From: Rhodobacteraceae bacterium M385
GTDB taxonomy: Bacteria; Pseudomonadota; Alphaproteobacteria; Rhodobacterales; Rhodobacteraceae
Direction of reading: 5' to 3'
Length of the DNA stretch: 64,000 nt
NCBI GenBank assembly: GCA_025141835.1
Contig: CP081102.1
Span: forward strand, 868,001-932,000
How positions within the stretch are numbered: the first letter of the stretch is position 1; every line of letters begins with the position of its first letter. The position numbers were made by a program, and so were the translations under genes. This document shows positions 42,153-51,384 of the stretch, in pieces. Below the pieces are notes generated by a model that was given only the letters and a program-made list of their open reading frames with translations, searched no databases and was not told where the DNA came from.

Positions 42153-42695
42153 ATGACTGACCCGTATTTCTTTGGCTATGGCAGCCTCGTGAACCGCAAA
42201 ACCCATGCATATCCCGATGCGATGCCCGCGCAGGTGCGCGGTTGGCGACGGGTCTGGAAGGGCACAAAGCTGCGCAATCTGGCCTATCTGACGGTGGAGC
42301 GTGATTCGTCTGCCGTCACCCAAGGGCTGATCGCCTCCGTTCCCGGCGCCGATTGGGCGGCGCTGGATGAAAGGGAAGCGGCCTATGCCCGCCATCCGGT
42401 GGACCGGATCAGCCACAGCCTTACGGGCCCATTGGTTGTGCAAATCTATGCGGTAGAGCCGCAGCACCAGGATGCGGGCGCATATCCGATCCTTCTGAGC
42501 TACCTCGATACGGTGATCCAAGGCTTCCTGGCAGAGTTTGGAGAAGACGGCGCAGAGGCGTTTTTCAATGACACTCGCGGATGGCACATGCCGATCCGCG
42601 ACGACCGCCATGACCCGATTTACCCTCGGGTCACGGTGCTGACGCCCGGGGAACGGGCCTTTGTGGATGAGAACCTGACCCGCCTGCGCGCCTAG
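42153..42695 (+). CDS. Gamma-glutamylcyclotransferase-like protein
   Basis: A 180-residue protein beginning MTDPYFFGYGSLVN, the YGSL motif that binds the gamma-glutamyl group. LRNLAYLTVERDSSAVTQGLIASVP supplies the beta strands, and the acidic DEREAAYAR holds the candidate catalytic Glu. The family converts gamma-glutamyl peptides to 5-oxoproline. The start at 42153 gives the family's N-terminus; the frame is open much further upstream through the riboswitch region on the opposite strand, which is not coding. Confidence 0.8.
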   Translation: MTDPYFFGYGSLVNRKTHAYPDAMPAQVRGWRRVWKGTKLRNLAYLTVERDSSAVTQGLIASVPGADWAALDEREAAYARHPVDRISHSLTGPLVVQIYAVEPQHQDAGAYPILLSYLDTVIQGFLAEFGEDGAEAFFNDTRGWHMPIRDDRHDPIYPRVTVLTPGERAFVDENLTRLRA

Positions 42696-42704
42696 CTTGC
42701 GCTG

Positions 42705-43121
42705 CTATACCGTCAGGTGACGGGCGCGTGCGCCGCGTTCGATGGCGGCGGCATGGAGGCGGTCAATGTTGAGGGAATGACGCATTTCCTGAAGAAAACG
42801 TAGCTCCGCCTGCGCCAGTTTGCCATCGGCAGCGGCGACGTCACAGGCCAGCGCATAGGCGGTTTCATAGAGATGCGGCGGCAGGTCTTCCTTCACCAGC
42901 CCGAAGAGCGCGTCCAACCCGTCTTCATCCTCGAACAGATCGAAGACAATGTTCGCAACCAACCGCATTCGATCCGCGTCATAGGCCCCGAAAACAGGCA
43001 AATAGTTCACCATCTGCTCGATCGAGAGCAACTCGGACGTGCGGATTGTTTGATCGGATACCGAAATGCCGACCATCACGGCCACAAGGCTGTCTTCTGG
43101 GGTGAAGCTATGTTCGGTCAT
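42705..43121 (-). CDS. TerB-family protein
   Basis: A 138-residue all-helical protein. DSLVAVMVGISVSDQTIRTSELLSIEQMV near the N-terminus and CDVAAADGKLAQAELRFLQEMRHSLNI near the C-terminus form the two acidic-rich helix pairs of the TerB (tellurite resistance/DjlA-like) fold. No other ter genes are present, so tellurite resistance should not be assumed. It lies convergent to the cyclotransferase gene (9 nt apart) and divergent from lysK. Confidence 0.8.
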   Translation of the reverse strand: MTEHSFTPEDSLVAVMVGISVSDQTIRTSELLSIEQMVNYLPVFGAYDADRMRLVANIVFDLFEDEDGLDALFGLVKEDLPPHLYETAYALACDVAAADGKLAQAELRFLQEMRHSLNIDRLHAAAIERGARARHLTV

Positions 43122-43236
43122 TGCTGTCTCTCCTCATGTGTGCCTGTCATTTATTGACGAGGGGCGTCTCAGACAATAGGGCGGTGTCATCGTTTTGGGT
43201 CCGATTGATAGGCCCGTTTCCATAGGATGAGATGAG

Positions 43237-44817
43237 ATGACCGATCTGCGCGACGCTGCAATGACCTCCAAGGCTTGGCCCTTTGAAGAAGCGCGCCGTG
43301 TGTTGAAACGGTTCGAGAAGGCACCGCCCGAAAAGGGATACGTATTGTTCGAGACAGGTTATGGCCCCTCGGGACTGCCCCATATCGGCACGTTCGGTGA
43401 AGTGCTGCGCACCACGATGGTCCGCCGCGCGTTCGAGGTGATCTCGGATATCCCGACGAAAATGATCTGTTTCTCGGACGACTTGGACGGGATGCGGAAG
43501 GTGCCGGGCAACGTCCCAAACGCCGATAGCCTGAAACCGCATCTGCAGCGGCCGTTGACCAGCGTGCCCGACCCCTTCGGCACGCACGAAAGCTTTGGTC
43601 ACCACAACAACGCCATGCTGCGGCGGTTCCTTGATACCTTTGGGTTCGAGTACGACTTCATCAGCGCGACCGAGTTCTATCAGACCGGCCAGTTTGATGA
43701 GATCTTGAAGCGTGCCGTGGAACGCTATGACGACATCATGAAAGTGATGTTGAAATCCCTGCGCGAAGAGCGCCAGCAGACCTATTCGATCTTCCTGCCA
43801 ATCCACCCCGAAACGGGCCGGGTTCTGTATGTGCCAATGAAGTCGGTGAACGCCGCCGATCATACGATCACCTTCGATGATGAAGAGGGCCGCGAATGGA
43901 CGTTGCCGGTGACGGGCGGCAACGTGAAGCTGCAATGGAAGCCTGATTTCGGTGCCCGTTGGGCCGCCCTTGGCGTGGACTTCGAGATGTTCGGCAAGGA
44001 CCATTCCACCAACGCGCCGATCTACTCGCGCATCTGCGATATCCTCGGGACAAAAGCGCCCGAGACCTACACGTATGAGCTGTTCTTGGATGAGGGCGGC
44101 CAGAAAATCTCCAAGACATCTGGCAACGGCATCAGCATTGACGAATGGCTGACCTATGCATCCACGGAATCGCTGTCGTATTTCATGTACGGCAAGCCCA
44201 AGACGGCCAAGCGGATGCATTTCGACGTGATCCCCAAGGCGGTGGACGAATATCACCAGCAGTTGCGCGCCTATGCGGATCAAGACACGGCCAAGCGTCT
44301 TGCGAACCCGGTCTATCATATCCACGGCCATAACGTGCCGACCTCGACCATGATCGTTAGCTTCGCGATGTTGCTGAACCTCGCGTCGGTCGCTTCGGCT
44401 GAGGATAAAGAGGGGCTTTGGGGCTTCATCCGCCGCTATGCGCCCGATGCCAGCGCCGAAACGCACCCAGATCTGGATCAGGCAGCGGGCTTTGCGGTGC
44501 GCTACTACAACGACTTCGTGAAACCCACACGGGTGTTCCGCGCGGCCGACGACAAAGAACGGGCGGCGATGGAAGATCTGGTCGCGCGTCTGAAGGCCTA
44601 TGATGGCCCGATCGAAGATGAGGCGATCCAGACCATCGTGTTTGCGGTGGGCAAGGACCACGGGTTCGAGCCCCTGCGCGATTGGTTCAAGGCGCTCTAC
44701 GAGGTCTGCCTTGGGGCCTCTCAGGGGCCTCGGTTCGGCGGGTTCATCGCGCTCTATGGTGTTGATGAGACGGTGAAACTGATCGAGGACGGTCTGGCGG
44801 GCAAGCTGGCGGGCTGA
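43237..44817 (+). CDS. lysK: Lysine--tRNA ligase, class I
   Basis: A 526-residue class I LysRS, the archaeal-type enzyme also used by many alphaproteobacteria in place of the usual class II LysS. The nucleotide-binding HIGT is at 49-52 (GPSGLPHIGTFGE). The KMSKS loop is K290-I-S-K293-T. The characteristic SDDLDGMRKVPGN and the helical C-terminal anticodon domain are present. A large antisense frame covers this gene but is a GC-bias shadow. Start 43237 has GATGAGATGAG upstream; a second ATG is 24 nt inside. Confidence 0.96.
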   Translation: MTDLRDAAMTSKAWPFEEARRVLKRFEKAPPEKGYVLFETGYGPSGLPHIGTFGEVLRTTMVRRAFEVISDIPTKMICFSDDLDGMRKVPGNVPNADSLKPHLQRPLTSVPDPFGTHESFGHHNNAMLRRFLDTFGFEYDFISATEFYQTGQFDEILKRAVERYDDIMKVMLKSLREERQQTYSIFLPIHPETGRVLYVPMKSVNAADHTITFDDEEGREWTLPVTGGNVKLQWKPDFGARWAALGVDFEMFGKDHSTNAPIYSRICDILGTKAPETYTYELFLDEGGQKISKTSGNGISIDEWLTYASTESLSYFMYGKPKTAKRMHFDVIPKAVDEYHQQLRAYADQDTAKRLANPVYHIHGHNVPTSTMIVSFAMLLNLASVASAEDKEGLWGFIRRYAPDASAETHPDLDQAAGFAVRYYNDFVKPTRVFRAADDKERAAMEDLVARLKAYDGPIEDEAIQTIVFAVGKDHGFEPLRDWFKALYEVCLGASQGPRFGGFIALYGVDETVKLIEDGLAGKLAG

Positions 44818-44869
44818 CTTTTGCGTCGCGCGGGCTAGATGATGGGGCATCCCAAGAAGGAGATGCCCT

Positions 44870-45289
44870 ATGATCCGTGCCTTAGTCCTGTCTGTCGCTA
44901 TCGGTTTAGCGGCGGTTTTACCTGTCGCCTCGCAAGAGCTTCTGCCCCCCAACCCACGAATTGAAGCCGTTATTGGCAGCCAGTTGAACGCCTTCCGCGC
45001 CGAGGACGTGCTGGAGGCTTGGCAATACGCCAGCCCGTCGATCCAAGGACAATTTGGCGACGTTCAGAATTTTGGACGCATGGTTGAGCAAGCCTTCCCG
45101 ATGGTGTGGCAACCGGGGCAGGTGAATTTCATCGACTTGCAGACGTTGGGCGCGATGATCGTGCAGCGGGTGGAAGTTGTCGATCAGGCGGGGAACCTGC
45201 ATTATCTTGGCTATTCAATGGTAGAACTGGCAGAGGGCTGGCGGATCAACGGGGTTCAGATATTGCGGGCACCCGATATAGGGGTCTGA
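44870..45289 (+). CDS. Secreted DUF4864 domain protein
   Basis: A 139-residue exported protein with a signal peptide to about residue 20 (VASQE). The mature part, ESQLNAFRAEDVLEAWQYASPSIQGQFGD-like pattern followed by YSMVELAEGWRINGVQIL, is the DUF4864 NTF2-like fold. It is periplasmic, function unknown. AAGGAGATGCCCT gives a good ribosome site. It is 52 nt after lysK and may be co-transcribed. Confidence 0.8.
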   Translation: MIRALVLSVAIGLAAVLPVASQELLPPNPRIEAVIGSQLNAFRAEDVLEAWQYASPSIQGQFGDVQNFGRMVEQAFPMVWQPGQVNFIDLQTLGAMIVQRVEVVDQAGNLHYLGYSMVELAEGWRINGVQILRAPDIGV

Positions 45290-45632
45290 GGCATTCTTTG
45301 GCGGTGCGCCCGGCCTTGGGATTGCGCCGGCTTCGCCGTCGCCCTGCGGGCGCAGGGTGCAGTGCGGTCTGTCGACCGGCTCTTGCCAAAGACTTTCGGG
45401 AATTCTTCGAGTGTCTTGGGCAATATTAACGACCCCTTAACCTTTATGGCCTAATCATGACGGCGCAATCCGGGTCATCTGCCGTCCCAGTCGGCCGGAC
45501 CCGGTGACTTACAGACATTGCAAAACAACCGAGGTGACCGTTCAGGCGCCTCGGTTGCCCCTGTTCCGGTCTTGGATGACGCGGGGCCCCTTTGAAACGG
45601 GCGCATGGTCCCGTGCGGAAAAGGGGTATGAC
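45290..45632. other. Upstream region of the beta-helix gene
   Basis: No gene seen. It holds a CtrA-type box (45426-45440) and a hairpin AACCGAGG (45527-45534) / CCTCGGTT (45549-45556). Around 45330-45365, GC-rich inverted repeats (GCGCCGGC and GCCCTGCGGGC) may end the DUF4864 transcript. Confidence 0.45.
45426..45440 (+). promoter_or_regulatory. CtrA-type binding box
   Basis: TTAA-CGACCCC-TTAA (followed by CC) fits the TTAA-N7-TTAA(C) consensus of the alphaproteobacterial master regulator CtrA. It lies 193 nt before the start of the beta-helix gene in the same intergenic region. Binding is inferred from the motif only. Confidence 0.5.
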
Positions 45633-47924
45633 ATGAACCAGGTGATCACAGACGGCCTAATCCTGATGCCGCCAGCATTTGCCGATGGCCTGGGCGATTG
45701 GTCCCGGCAGGATGGCCGTCCGGGCAGCGATACATGGGCGACGGCACCGAATGCGGCGATTGTGGCCGCCGACAGTGATTTCGGCGATTGCCTTGAGATC
45801 CTGAAAACCGATGCCACCACCAAAATACGCTGGATGGGGCAGACGCCAATTATTCCGGGCATGTATCTGCGCATCTCGGCCCGCCTGAAAGTGCTGTCGG
45901 GTAACCTGCCGGACGTGCGTATTGCCGCTTGGCCGGGCTCGGGGTCTGATGTTCATGTCTCTGGCCTGACCGAGGCGGCGGCTGACGTTGATATCACCGC
46001 CTACGGCTCGATCGTGACGGTCACCGCGATCCTTGGCACAGGCGATCGTGGCGGTGTCGATCTGGCGTGGGGAACGGGGCCGAGTTACGCCCACGTTGGG
46101 CTTGATCTGACGGGCCCCAACGGCGCGCAACTGCGGATTGAGAGCATCACGGTTGAGGACGTCACCAGCGTTTTCCACCGTCAGATGATGGATTGGGTCG
46201 ATGTGCGTGACTTCGGGGCGGTGGGCGATGGCACCACCGATGACCGCGAGGCTTTTGCCGCTGCCGACGCCGCCGCCAATGGGCGCGAGGTGATGGTGCC
46301 GACGGGTGATTTCTTCATCGGATCGAACCTGACCTTCACCAATCCGGCCCGTTTCGAGGGCCGCCTCATCATGGGCGACAGCACCCGCCTTGCGTTGAAC
46401 GAAAACTTCGATCTGGACGGCTATGCCGAGGCGTTCGGGGATGAGGTCATAGGGTTGAAGAAGGGCCTGCAACAGCTGTTCAATCAATCGGATTTCGAGG
46501 CGTTTGACCTCTGCGGGCGTCGGATCATTCTGGATGAGCCGTTGGATGTCCAAGCGGTTGTGGGCAACAAGAACACCTACGCCAACCGGCGTGTTCTGCG
46601 GAATGGACAGTTCGCGGCGGCCGCATCAACAGCGTGGAATGACACGGTGGAGACGCGCAGCGCCGGGTGGTCATCGTCTTCGTCTTTTGAGTTGACCGGC
46701 GTGTCCAACGCCGCCTCGATCGAGATCGGCTCCCTTGTCACAGCGCCGCAAGGGGTGGGGAGAGAGGTCTATGTACGGGCCGTCAATGCGGCCCAGAGCA
46801 AGGTTTACTTGTCGTCGCCTCTTTCCGCTGCCCCGGCCAACCAGACCTATACGTTCACGCGCTTCAAATACTTGCTGGACTTCATCGGCTGGCAAAACCT
46901 GCAACGGTTCATCGTGTCCGATGTCGAGTTCCTGTGTGGCGGCCTGTGTTCCGCGGTCAATCTGGCGCTGGATGGCTTGGTGTTCCAAATTCAGGATTGC
47001 TACTTCACCGGCCCCAAGGACCGGGCGATCACCAGCGCGGATGAGGGCTGTCAGGGGATGCAGATTGACCGCTGTCAGTTCCTGTCGAACGAGCAAACGA
47101 TCAACGTGCCCCAACGCAAGTCGATCTGCTTCAACATCAACTCCAGCGATTGTAAGATCCGGGATAACCGGGCCAACAAGTTCCTGCATTTCGGGGTGAT
47201 TTCCGGGTCTGGCAACATCATTTCGGGCAACCACTTTTTCCAAGGCGATGGTATCGTTGAAGGGGTCCGGTCACCGGGGTTAGTGATCGCAGACGCCAAT
47301 GCGAAGTGTACGTTCACGGGCAATTATGTGGACAATTGCTACATCGAATGGACGAACGAAAAGGACCCCAACCCGGATTTCACGGGCGGCCTGTCGTTCC
47401 ACGGGTTGACCGTGCAGGGCAACATTTTCTTTGCCACAAACACGGCACCCTGGATGCGGTTCATCTCGATCAAACCCCACGGGGATGACCATTTCATTAA
47501 CGGCATGTCGATCACTGGCAACCTGTTCAAGAAGACAAACGGCGCGCAGTTGGAGGCCGTGGACGGCGTGGACGATTCCATTGCGCCGCTTGATCTCAAC
47601 CGGACGGCGGATCTGGAGTTCAAGGGCAACGTTTTCCAAGGCATCGTGAAGCGGACCGAAAACCCGATCTCGGTTCGGGCGGTCGAAGGCTCGGCGGTGC
47701 AAAGCTGGAACGTCGACCTGAGCGATTACCTCCCTTTTGGCGCGCCGGTGAAATACGCGCTGTCGGTCCTGCCCGATGGTCCTTTGCGCTCCAGCTCGAA
47801 CGTGGTGATCTACTCGGCTCCCTATGCGCAGGGCTACCAAAGCGTGGGCGGGCAGACCCTGCGGGTGACGTGGTCGCAAGCCGTGAAGGGCGCGGCTTAT
47901 GTCACCGCGCGGTGCGATAACTGA
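45633..47924 (+). CDS. Right-handed beta-helix protein with pectate lyase 3 domain
   Basis: A 763-residue protein. A carbohydrate-binding-like beta-sandwich (about 1-185) is followed at about 188 by WVDVRDFGAVGDGTTDDREAF, the entry motif of the pectate_lyase_3 superfamily, and then repeated short beta turns (ISGNHFFQGDG, FTGNYVDNC, VQGNIFF, ITGNLF, FKGNVF) typical of a parallel beta helix. No signal peptide. This is the architecture of phage tailspikes and polysaccharide depolymerases. The cytosolic start and the CtrA box make a gene-transfer-agent head spike/fibre (GhsA-like) or capsule-directed lyase plausible, but neither is shown. Start 45633 follows AAAAGGGG. Confidence 0.75.
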   Translation: MNQVITDGLILMPPAFADGLGDWSRQDGRPGSDTWATAPNAAIVAADSDFGDCLEILKTDATTKIRWMGQTPIIPGMYLRISARLKVLSGNLPDVRIAAWPGSGSDVHVSGLTEAAADVDITAYGSIVTVTAILGTGDRGGVDLAWGTGPSYAHVGLDLTGPNGAQLRIESITVEDVTSVFHRQMMDWVDVRDFGAVGDGTTDDREAFAAADAAANGREVMVPTGDFFIGSNLTFTNPARFEGRLIMGDSTRLALNENFDLDGYAEAFGDEVIGLKKGLQQLFNQSDFEAFDLCGRRIILDEPLDVQAVVGNKNTYANRRVLRNGQFAAAASTAWNDTVETRSAGWSSSSSFELTGVSNAASIEIGSLVTAPQGVGREVYVRAVNAAQSKVYLSSPLSAAPANQTYTFTRFKYLLDFIGWQNLQRFIVSDVEFLCGGLCSAVNLALDGLVFQIQDCYFTGPKDRAITSADEGCQGMQIDRCQFLSNEQTINVPQRKSICFNINSSDCKIRDNRANKFLHFGVISGSGNIISGNHFFQGDGIVEGVRSPGLVIADANAKCTFTGNYVDNCYIEWTNEKDPNPDFTGGLSFHGLTVQGNIFFATNTAPWMRFISIKPHGDDHFINGMSITGNLFKKTNGAQLEAVDGVDDSIAPLDLNRTADLEFKGNVFQGIVKRTENPISVRAVEGSAVQSWNVDLSDYLPFGAPVKYALSVLPDGPLRSSSNVVIYSAPYAQGYQSVGGQTLRVTWSQAVKGAAYVTARCDN

Positions 47925-47957
47925 ACCAGACGGGCTGCCGCCTTCTTCTATAAATAC

Positions 47958-48001
47958 CCACAGCCCCCCGGACCCTGCTGCGGCAGGTCGAGGGGCTGTG
48001 G
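47958..48001. repeat. Hairpin after the beta-helix gene
   Basis: CCACAGCCCC pairs perfectly with GGGGCTGTGG around a 24-nt loop that itself contains CCTGC/GCAGG. It starts 33 nt past the stop. No T-run follows, so termination is only possible. Confidence 0.5.
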
Positions 48002-48053
48002 CGTCCGGGGCGCAGGCACGGTACACGCGGGCGAGCCTTGGGGAAAAACCGCC

Positions 48054-48515
48054 GTGCTACCTGTTGAAAACGTATCCGAATATCCGCGCCCCCCGGCGGT
48101 GGAGCCCGTGGCGCAACGGCTGCGCGCGGTGTTTCGAGGTATCCCGATCGCTGACACGCAGGCGGGCTTTCGTGTCATCGAAATGGACCGTGCGCCCGCC
48201 TATTATTTCCCTCAAACAGATATCTTGATGTCTGCTCTTGTGCCGGTGGGTCACGAGACCTTTTGCAACTGGAAAGGCCGTGCAATCCATTATGATCTTG
48301 TGGTGAATGGCCGCCGTGCCAGCCGCGCGGCGTGGAGCTTTCCTGCCCCCACCGCCCGCTATGAGCCCCTGCGCGACTACATTGCCTTCTTCGCCACGTC
48401 GCTGGATGCCGCCTTTGTCGGGGATATCCGCGTGATTCCCCAGCCCGGCGATATTTACGGCGGGTGGGTCACGCCTAATCTGACCGGGCGGATCAAGGGC
48501 TCATTTGGGCGGTAG
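48054..48515 (+). CDS. DUF427 domain protein
   Basis: A 153-residue soluble protein. YYFPQTDILMSALVPVGHETFCNWKGRAIHYDLVV and the final FVGDIRVIPQPGDIYGGWVTPNLTGRIKG match the DUF427 fold (a small beta barrel with conserved Trp, Lys and His). Function unknown. It starts with GTG at 48054; ribosome site weak. It is convergent with the next gene, 6 nt apart. Confidence 0.8.
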   Translation: MLPVENVSEYPRPPAVEPVAQRLRAVFRGIPIADTQAGFRVIEMDRAPAYYFPQTDILMSALVPVGHETFCNWKGRAIHYDLVVNGRRASRAAWSFPAPTARYEPLRDYIAFFATSLDAAFVGDIRVIPQPGDIYGGWVTPNLTGRIKGSFGR

Positions 48516-48521
48516 CACGGC

Positions 48522-49052
48522 TTACCCGGCGGCGCTGCGCACCATGCGTTCGGCGCTGATATAGCGCGTCAGCTCTTGCCAGGTGTCAGGATCAAGAAGA
48601 GTCAGCAGCCCCTCATCCACGGCGTAGCCATATCGAAGTGCCTCGCCCGAGGGGGGCAGGAAACTCAGATGCGCGCCGTCAGTCTCCAGGTCAGCCTGTT
48701 TTTCGCAGGTCCAAAGGCTGGTGCCTTCGTTGCGCAAAGCCCAGATGCCGGTGAAGGTTTCGCCGGTTTCGTCGGTGGCGCTAAGGATCGTATAGGCGTG
48801 ATCGGCGGTGAAATCCCAGCCGTCGCCCGTTGCATCCTCGCGCCACGTGCCGACGGGTGTTTCGCCCTCTCCGATCACGCGGGTGTAGCTGCGCCCGCCC
48901 CACACCATCTGCGCGCCGCCTTCACGAAAGTGCAGCGGCTCATCGGGTTCGGCAATGTAATAGCTGCCGTCTTCGGTGATCTCATAGGTCTGAGGTTGGC
49001 CGGGCAGCAGCCAGATGCCGATCAGGGCTTGGTCTAGGGCGAGGTTTGTCAT
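48522..49052 (-). CDS. Uncharacterised protein rich in acidic and aromatic residues
   Basis: A 176-residue protein without a signal peptide. It is largely predicted beta (WREDATGDGWDFTADHAYTILSATDETGETFTGIW), with repeated short strands and many Asp/Glu/Trp, which suggests a lipocalin- or META-like beta barrel. GIWLLPGQPQTYEITEDGSYYIAEP near the N-terminus resembles META/heat-shock HslJ-type openings only loosely. The start at 49052 is uncertain; an ATG at 49100 is in frame. No family call. Confidence 0.6.
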   Translation of the reverse strand: MTNLALDQALIGIWLLPGQPQTYEITEDGSYYIAEPDEPLHFREGGAQMVWGGRSYTRVIGEGETPVGTWREDATGDGWDFTADHAYTILSATDETGETFTGIWALRNEGTSLWTCEKQADLETDGAHLSFLPPSGEALRYGYAVDEGLLTLLDPDTWQELTRYISAERMVRSAAG

Positions 49053-49108
49053 GACGATAGAATGGCACGGAATTTTCGCTGTGCCTAATGGGTAACGCAT
49101 CTCGCGGG

Positions 49109-49597
49109 TCAGATTTCCGGCGTTTGGGCCACAAGATCGGCGGGCGTCAGGTGAAAGGCCTTGCCGAAGCCGCCGTTCAGAAGGGCGCTAACCGGCGTAA
49201 ACCGGATCAACTGGAAATCGGAAAAGTCGTAGTAGAGCTGCGCCTTGGGATAGAGGCCAAGATAATGGTCGCGCAGATCCGCCTTCTGCGCCGGTGTGGC
49301 CGTGGCCTGAAGCGTCAGGCGCGGATGGGTTAGGGGGTCACCCTTGAGGCCGGGCTCTCCGATCAGGAGGGAACATGTCGGGTTCGCTGTCAGGGCGTTC
49401 GTGTGGGTGGCGAGGCTGGAAATCAGGGTCAGCGGCAGGCCATCGGGGCCGGGAACAAGCGCGATGCGGGTCACAACCGGCGCGCCTGTGGCTGGGTCCA
49501 GCACGGCGAGGGCGGCGAAACGGGCGCTCTCGATCAGGGTTCGCGCAAGGGCACGGGCATCGTCATCGGTGGGGCGGATCGGGTCTCGTTTGGTCAT
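49109..49597 (-). CDS. HugZ-type pyridoxamine 5'-phosphate oxidase-fold protein
   Basis: A 162-residue split beta-barrel protein. ARFAALAVLDPATGAPVVTRIALVPGPDGLPLTLISSLATHTNAL followed by CSLLIGEPGLKGDPLTHPRLTLQATA is the HugZ/PNPOx-like pattern binding flavin or heme. YYDFSDFQLIRFTPVSALLNGGFGKAFHL is the end typical of this group. Whether it binds FMN or heme is not clear. TAGGGTGCCCC precedes the start at 49597. Confidence 0.8.
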   Translation of the reverse strand: MTKRDPIRPTDDDARALARTLIESARFAALAVLDPATGAPVVTRIALVPGPDGLPLTLISSLATHTNALTANPTCSLLIGEPGLKGDPLTHPRLTLQATATPAQKADLRDHYLGLYPKAQLYYDFSDFQLIRFTPVSALLNGGFGKAFHLTPADLVAQTPEI

Positions 49598-49643
49598 GGG
49601 GCACCCTACCAGCCCGCGCGACGGGGGGCGAGGGGGCAGGGCG

Positions 49644-50369
49644 TTAGAACTCGTGCCACAACGACAGCGACATGCCGACGGCATCACTTCCCATCAACGC
49701 GCCGCGCGCGCCAAGGCGGAGAGAGGTGCTGTCCACGATCTGAAACACGAAGGAAGGAGAGGCCGTGACGAGGAAATCGGCGTCCGGCCAATCCTCGGCC
49801 TTTAGGGAAAAGATCAACGAGGCACGGGAAGACAGATTGAAGCCAAGGGTGGTCTCGGCCTGCAAAATGGTCTCCTGCACCTCTAGATCGTAAAGCGCGG
49901 TTAGATCAAGGGTGGCCCATCCACCGCGGTGGTGCAGGGGCATATACCAAGCCTCGCCGCCCGCCCCAAAGCCGCGCCCAAGCGATGCGCCAAGACGCAC
50001 CAACCCATGGGGGTCCGCATCGCTGAGCTGTCGCATCCCCAACCCGGCATCGACGGCGAACTGCCAAAGTGCCTCGGGCGAGCTGAGGGAATAGCGCAAA
50101 AATCCAACGGCCTGTTGGCTGGTGTCGCCCTGCCCAAGATCCGCGCCAAGGGTTAGGCTTTGCCCAAGGCCCACTTCTGCATAGGCGCTCAGGTATGTTT
50201 CCGGTTCCCACAGGCCAGCGATAACATCTGAGGGGGCTTCCTCGGCCGAGATTTGGAACGAGATGAACACATCGCCCGCCCCCCTTGCCCACGGGCCTGC
50301 ATTGGCCGGAGGGGCGCAGAGCCCCGCCACCATGCCAAGACCCAAAACCGTGACCCTCCCGCAACGCAT
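49644..50369 (-). CDS. Probable outer-membrane beta-barrel protein, uncharacterised
   Basis: A 241-residue exported protein with a signal peptide to about residue 24 (PPANA). The mature part alternates polar and hydrophobic residues in strands (AYAEVGLGQSLTLGADLGQG, WATLDLTALYDLEVQETILQAETTLGFNL) and ends in Phe (LSLWHEF), as expected of a barrel inserted by BAM. About ten strands can be counted by eye. No family recognised. Its upstream region, shared with the next divergent gene, contains TTAACAAACCCCTAAC, a CtrA-like box with one mismatch. Confidence 0.65.
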   Translation of the reverse strand: MRCGRVTVLGLGMVAGLCAPPANAGPWARGAGDVFISFQISAEEAPSDVIAGLWEPETYLSAYAEVGLGQSLTLGADLGQGDTSQQAVGFLRYSLSSPEALWQFAVDAGLGMRQLSDADPHGLVRLGASLGRGFGAGGEAWYMPLHHRGGWATLDLTALYDLEVQETILQAETTLGFNLSSRASLIFSLKAEDWPDADFLVTASPSFVFQIVDSTSLRLGARGALMGSDAVGMSLSLWHEF

Positions 50370-50547
50370 AAGTTTGATTTAGGCCGGATAGCGTTAACAA
50401 ACCCCTAACGTGACTTGCCGCTGTTGCAGAGGCACGTCCATGCTCGGCCAAAGCCACGCTACAGATTCGGGGGGATCGCTGTTTTGGCCGCCGCACGTTC
50501 AACCATCTGTTCCTTTGGTGCGCTCGTTTCTTGGGCCGTTTTTAATC

Positions 50548-51384
50548 ATGTCTGACCTTACCAGCCTGATCCGAGTGGCCCTTGCCGAGGGCAGCACCGT
50601 CCCTGCGGAGCGGCGCTATTTTGGTGTGCCGCTACAGCCCGTTTCGGGGCCTTTGGCGGGGCATTACCTGACGGTCTATCGCGGCGGACGTGACCCAGAG
50701 GTGCAAGAATTGCTGGCCCGTCGCCATGATGCCTATGTGGATTGCCTGCGGCTGGCGGGCATTCGTGTGCCGGAAACGCATCTGCGGTTGATTGACGATG
50801 CAGGCGTGCAACGCCCCGTGATCGTGCAGAAGGCCGTGGCCGACGATACGATGTTCGAGCCTCTGTTTCGCAAGGCTGGCCCCAAGGCCGCAATTGGCTT
50901 GCTGGACCGGGTCGCAACGGATGTGGCCGAGTTCTGGCGCCGTGTCGCCCAACGCCCGGAACGGGTTGGCTTCCACGCCAAGATCGAGCGGTTTGGCATG
51001 GACGAAAACGGCCCGCTGTTTCTTGATACCTTCCCGCCCCTGATCTCGTACAGCCGAGATGAGATGGGCCATCTGATCCAGCGTTTCGCGGATAATGGCC
51101 TTGTGCGTGGATTGGGGAAAGTTCTGCCCGGTCGCCTGCGCGACATGCAGGACAGGTGGTATACCCCCGCGGGCTCGGTACAGACGCTGATCGACGGTGC
51201 CCTGCGCCTGCGCCCCAATGATGCGGAAGAAGTGTTGGATTGGGCCGATGGCTTCGCCAAGACCCGGCTCGAGGGGCCATGGCGCAACGCTGTGCAAGCG
51301 CAATTGGCGCGGCAAGCGCGGGCCGCGAAAGCCCTCCCGGGGCGTTGGGGTGCCATTGCAGGGCGCGATCGCCCCCATGCCTGA
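50548..51384 (+). CDS. Uncharacterised protein, possibly kinase-like
   Basis: A 278-residue soluble protein. VQRPVIVQKAVADDTMFEPLFRKAG, then VGFHAKIERFGMDENGPLFLDTFPPLISYSRDE is reminiscent of an ATP-grasp or aminoglycoside-phosphotransferase core (Lys, then acidic metal ligands in FLDTFPP), but the match is too weak for a call. The C-terminal 60 residues are helical and basic. It overlaps the start of trmL by 8 nt, so the two are translationally coupled. The long upstream frame from 50410 has no support as coding. Confidence 0.7.
   Translation: MSDLTSLIRVALAEGSTVPAERRYFGVPLQPVSGPLAGHYLTVYRGGRDPEVQELLARRHDAYVDCLRLAGIRVPETHLRLIDDAGVQRPVIVQKAVADDTMFEPLFRKAGPKAAIGLLDRVATDVAEFWRRVAQRPERVGFHAKIERFGMDENGPLFLDTFPPLISYSRDEMGHLIQRFADNGLVRGLGKVLPGRLRDMQDRWYTPAGSVQTLIDGALRLRPNDAEEVLDWADGFAKTRLEGPWRNAVQAQLARQARAAKALPGRWGAIAGRDRPHA

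Noticed and set aside
42705..43121. Tellurite resistance locus
   Set aside because: A lone TerB-fold gene without terZACDE neighbours; resistance cannot be inferred.
43147..44952. A 601-codon open frame on the minus strand covering lysK
   Set aside because: It is antisense to a clearly identified synthetase, has no domain-like composition (His/Arg-rich) and is explained by GC-rich third positions in the sense gene.
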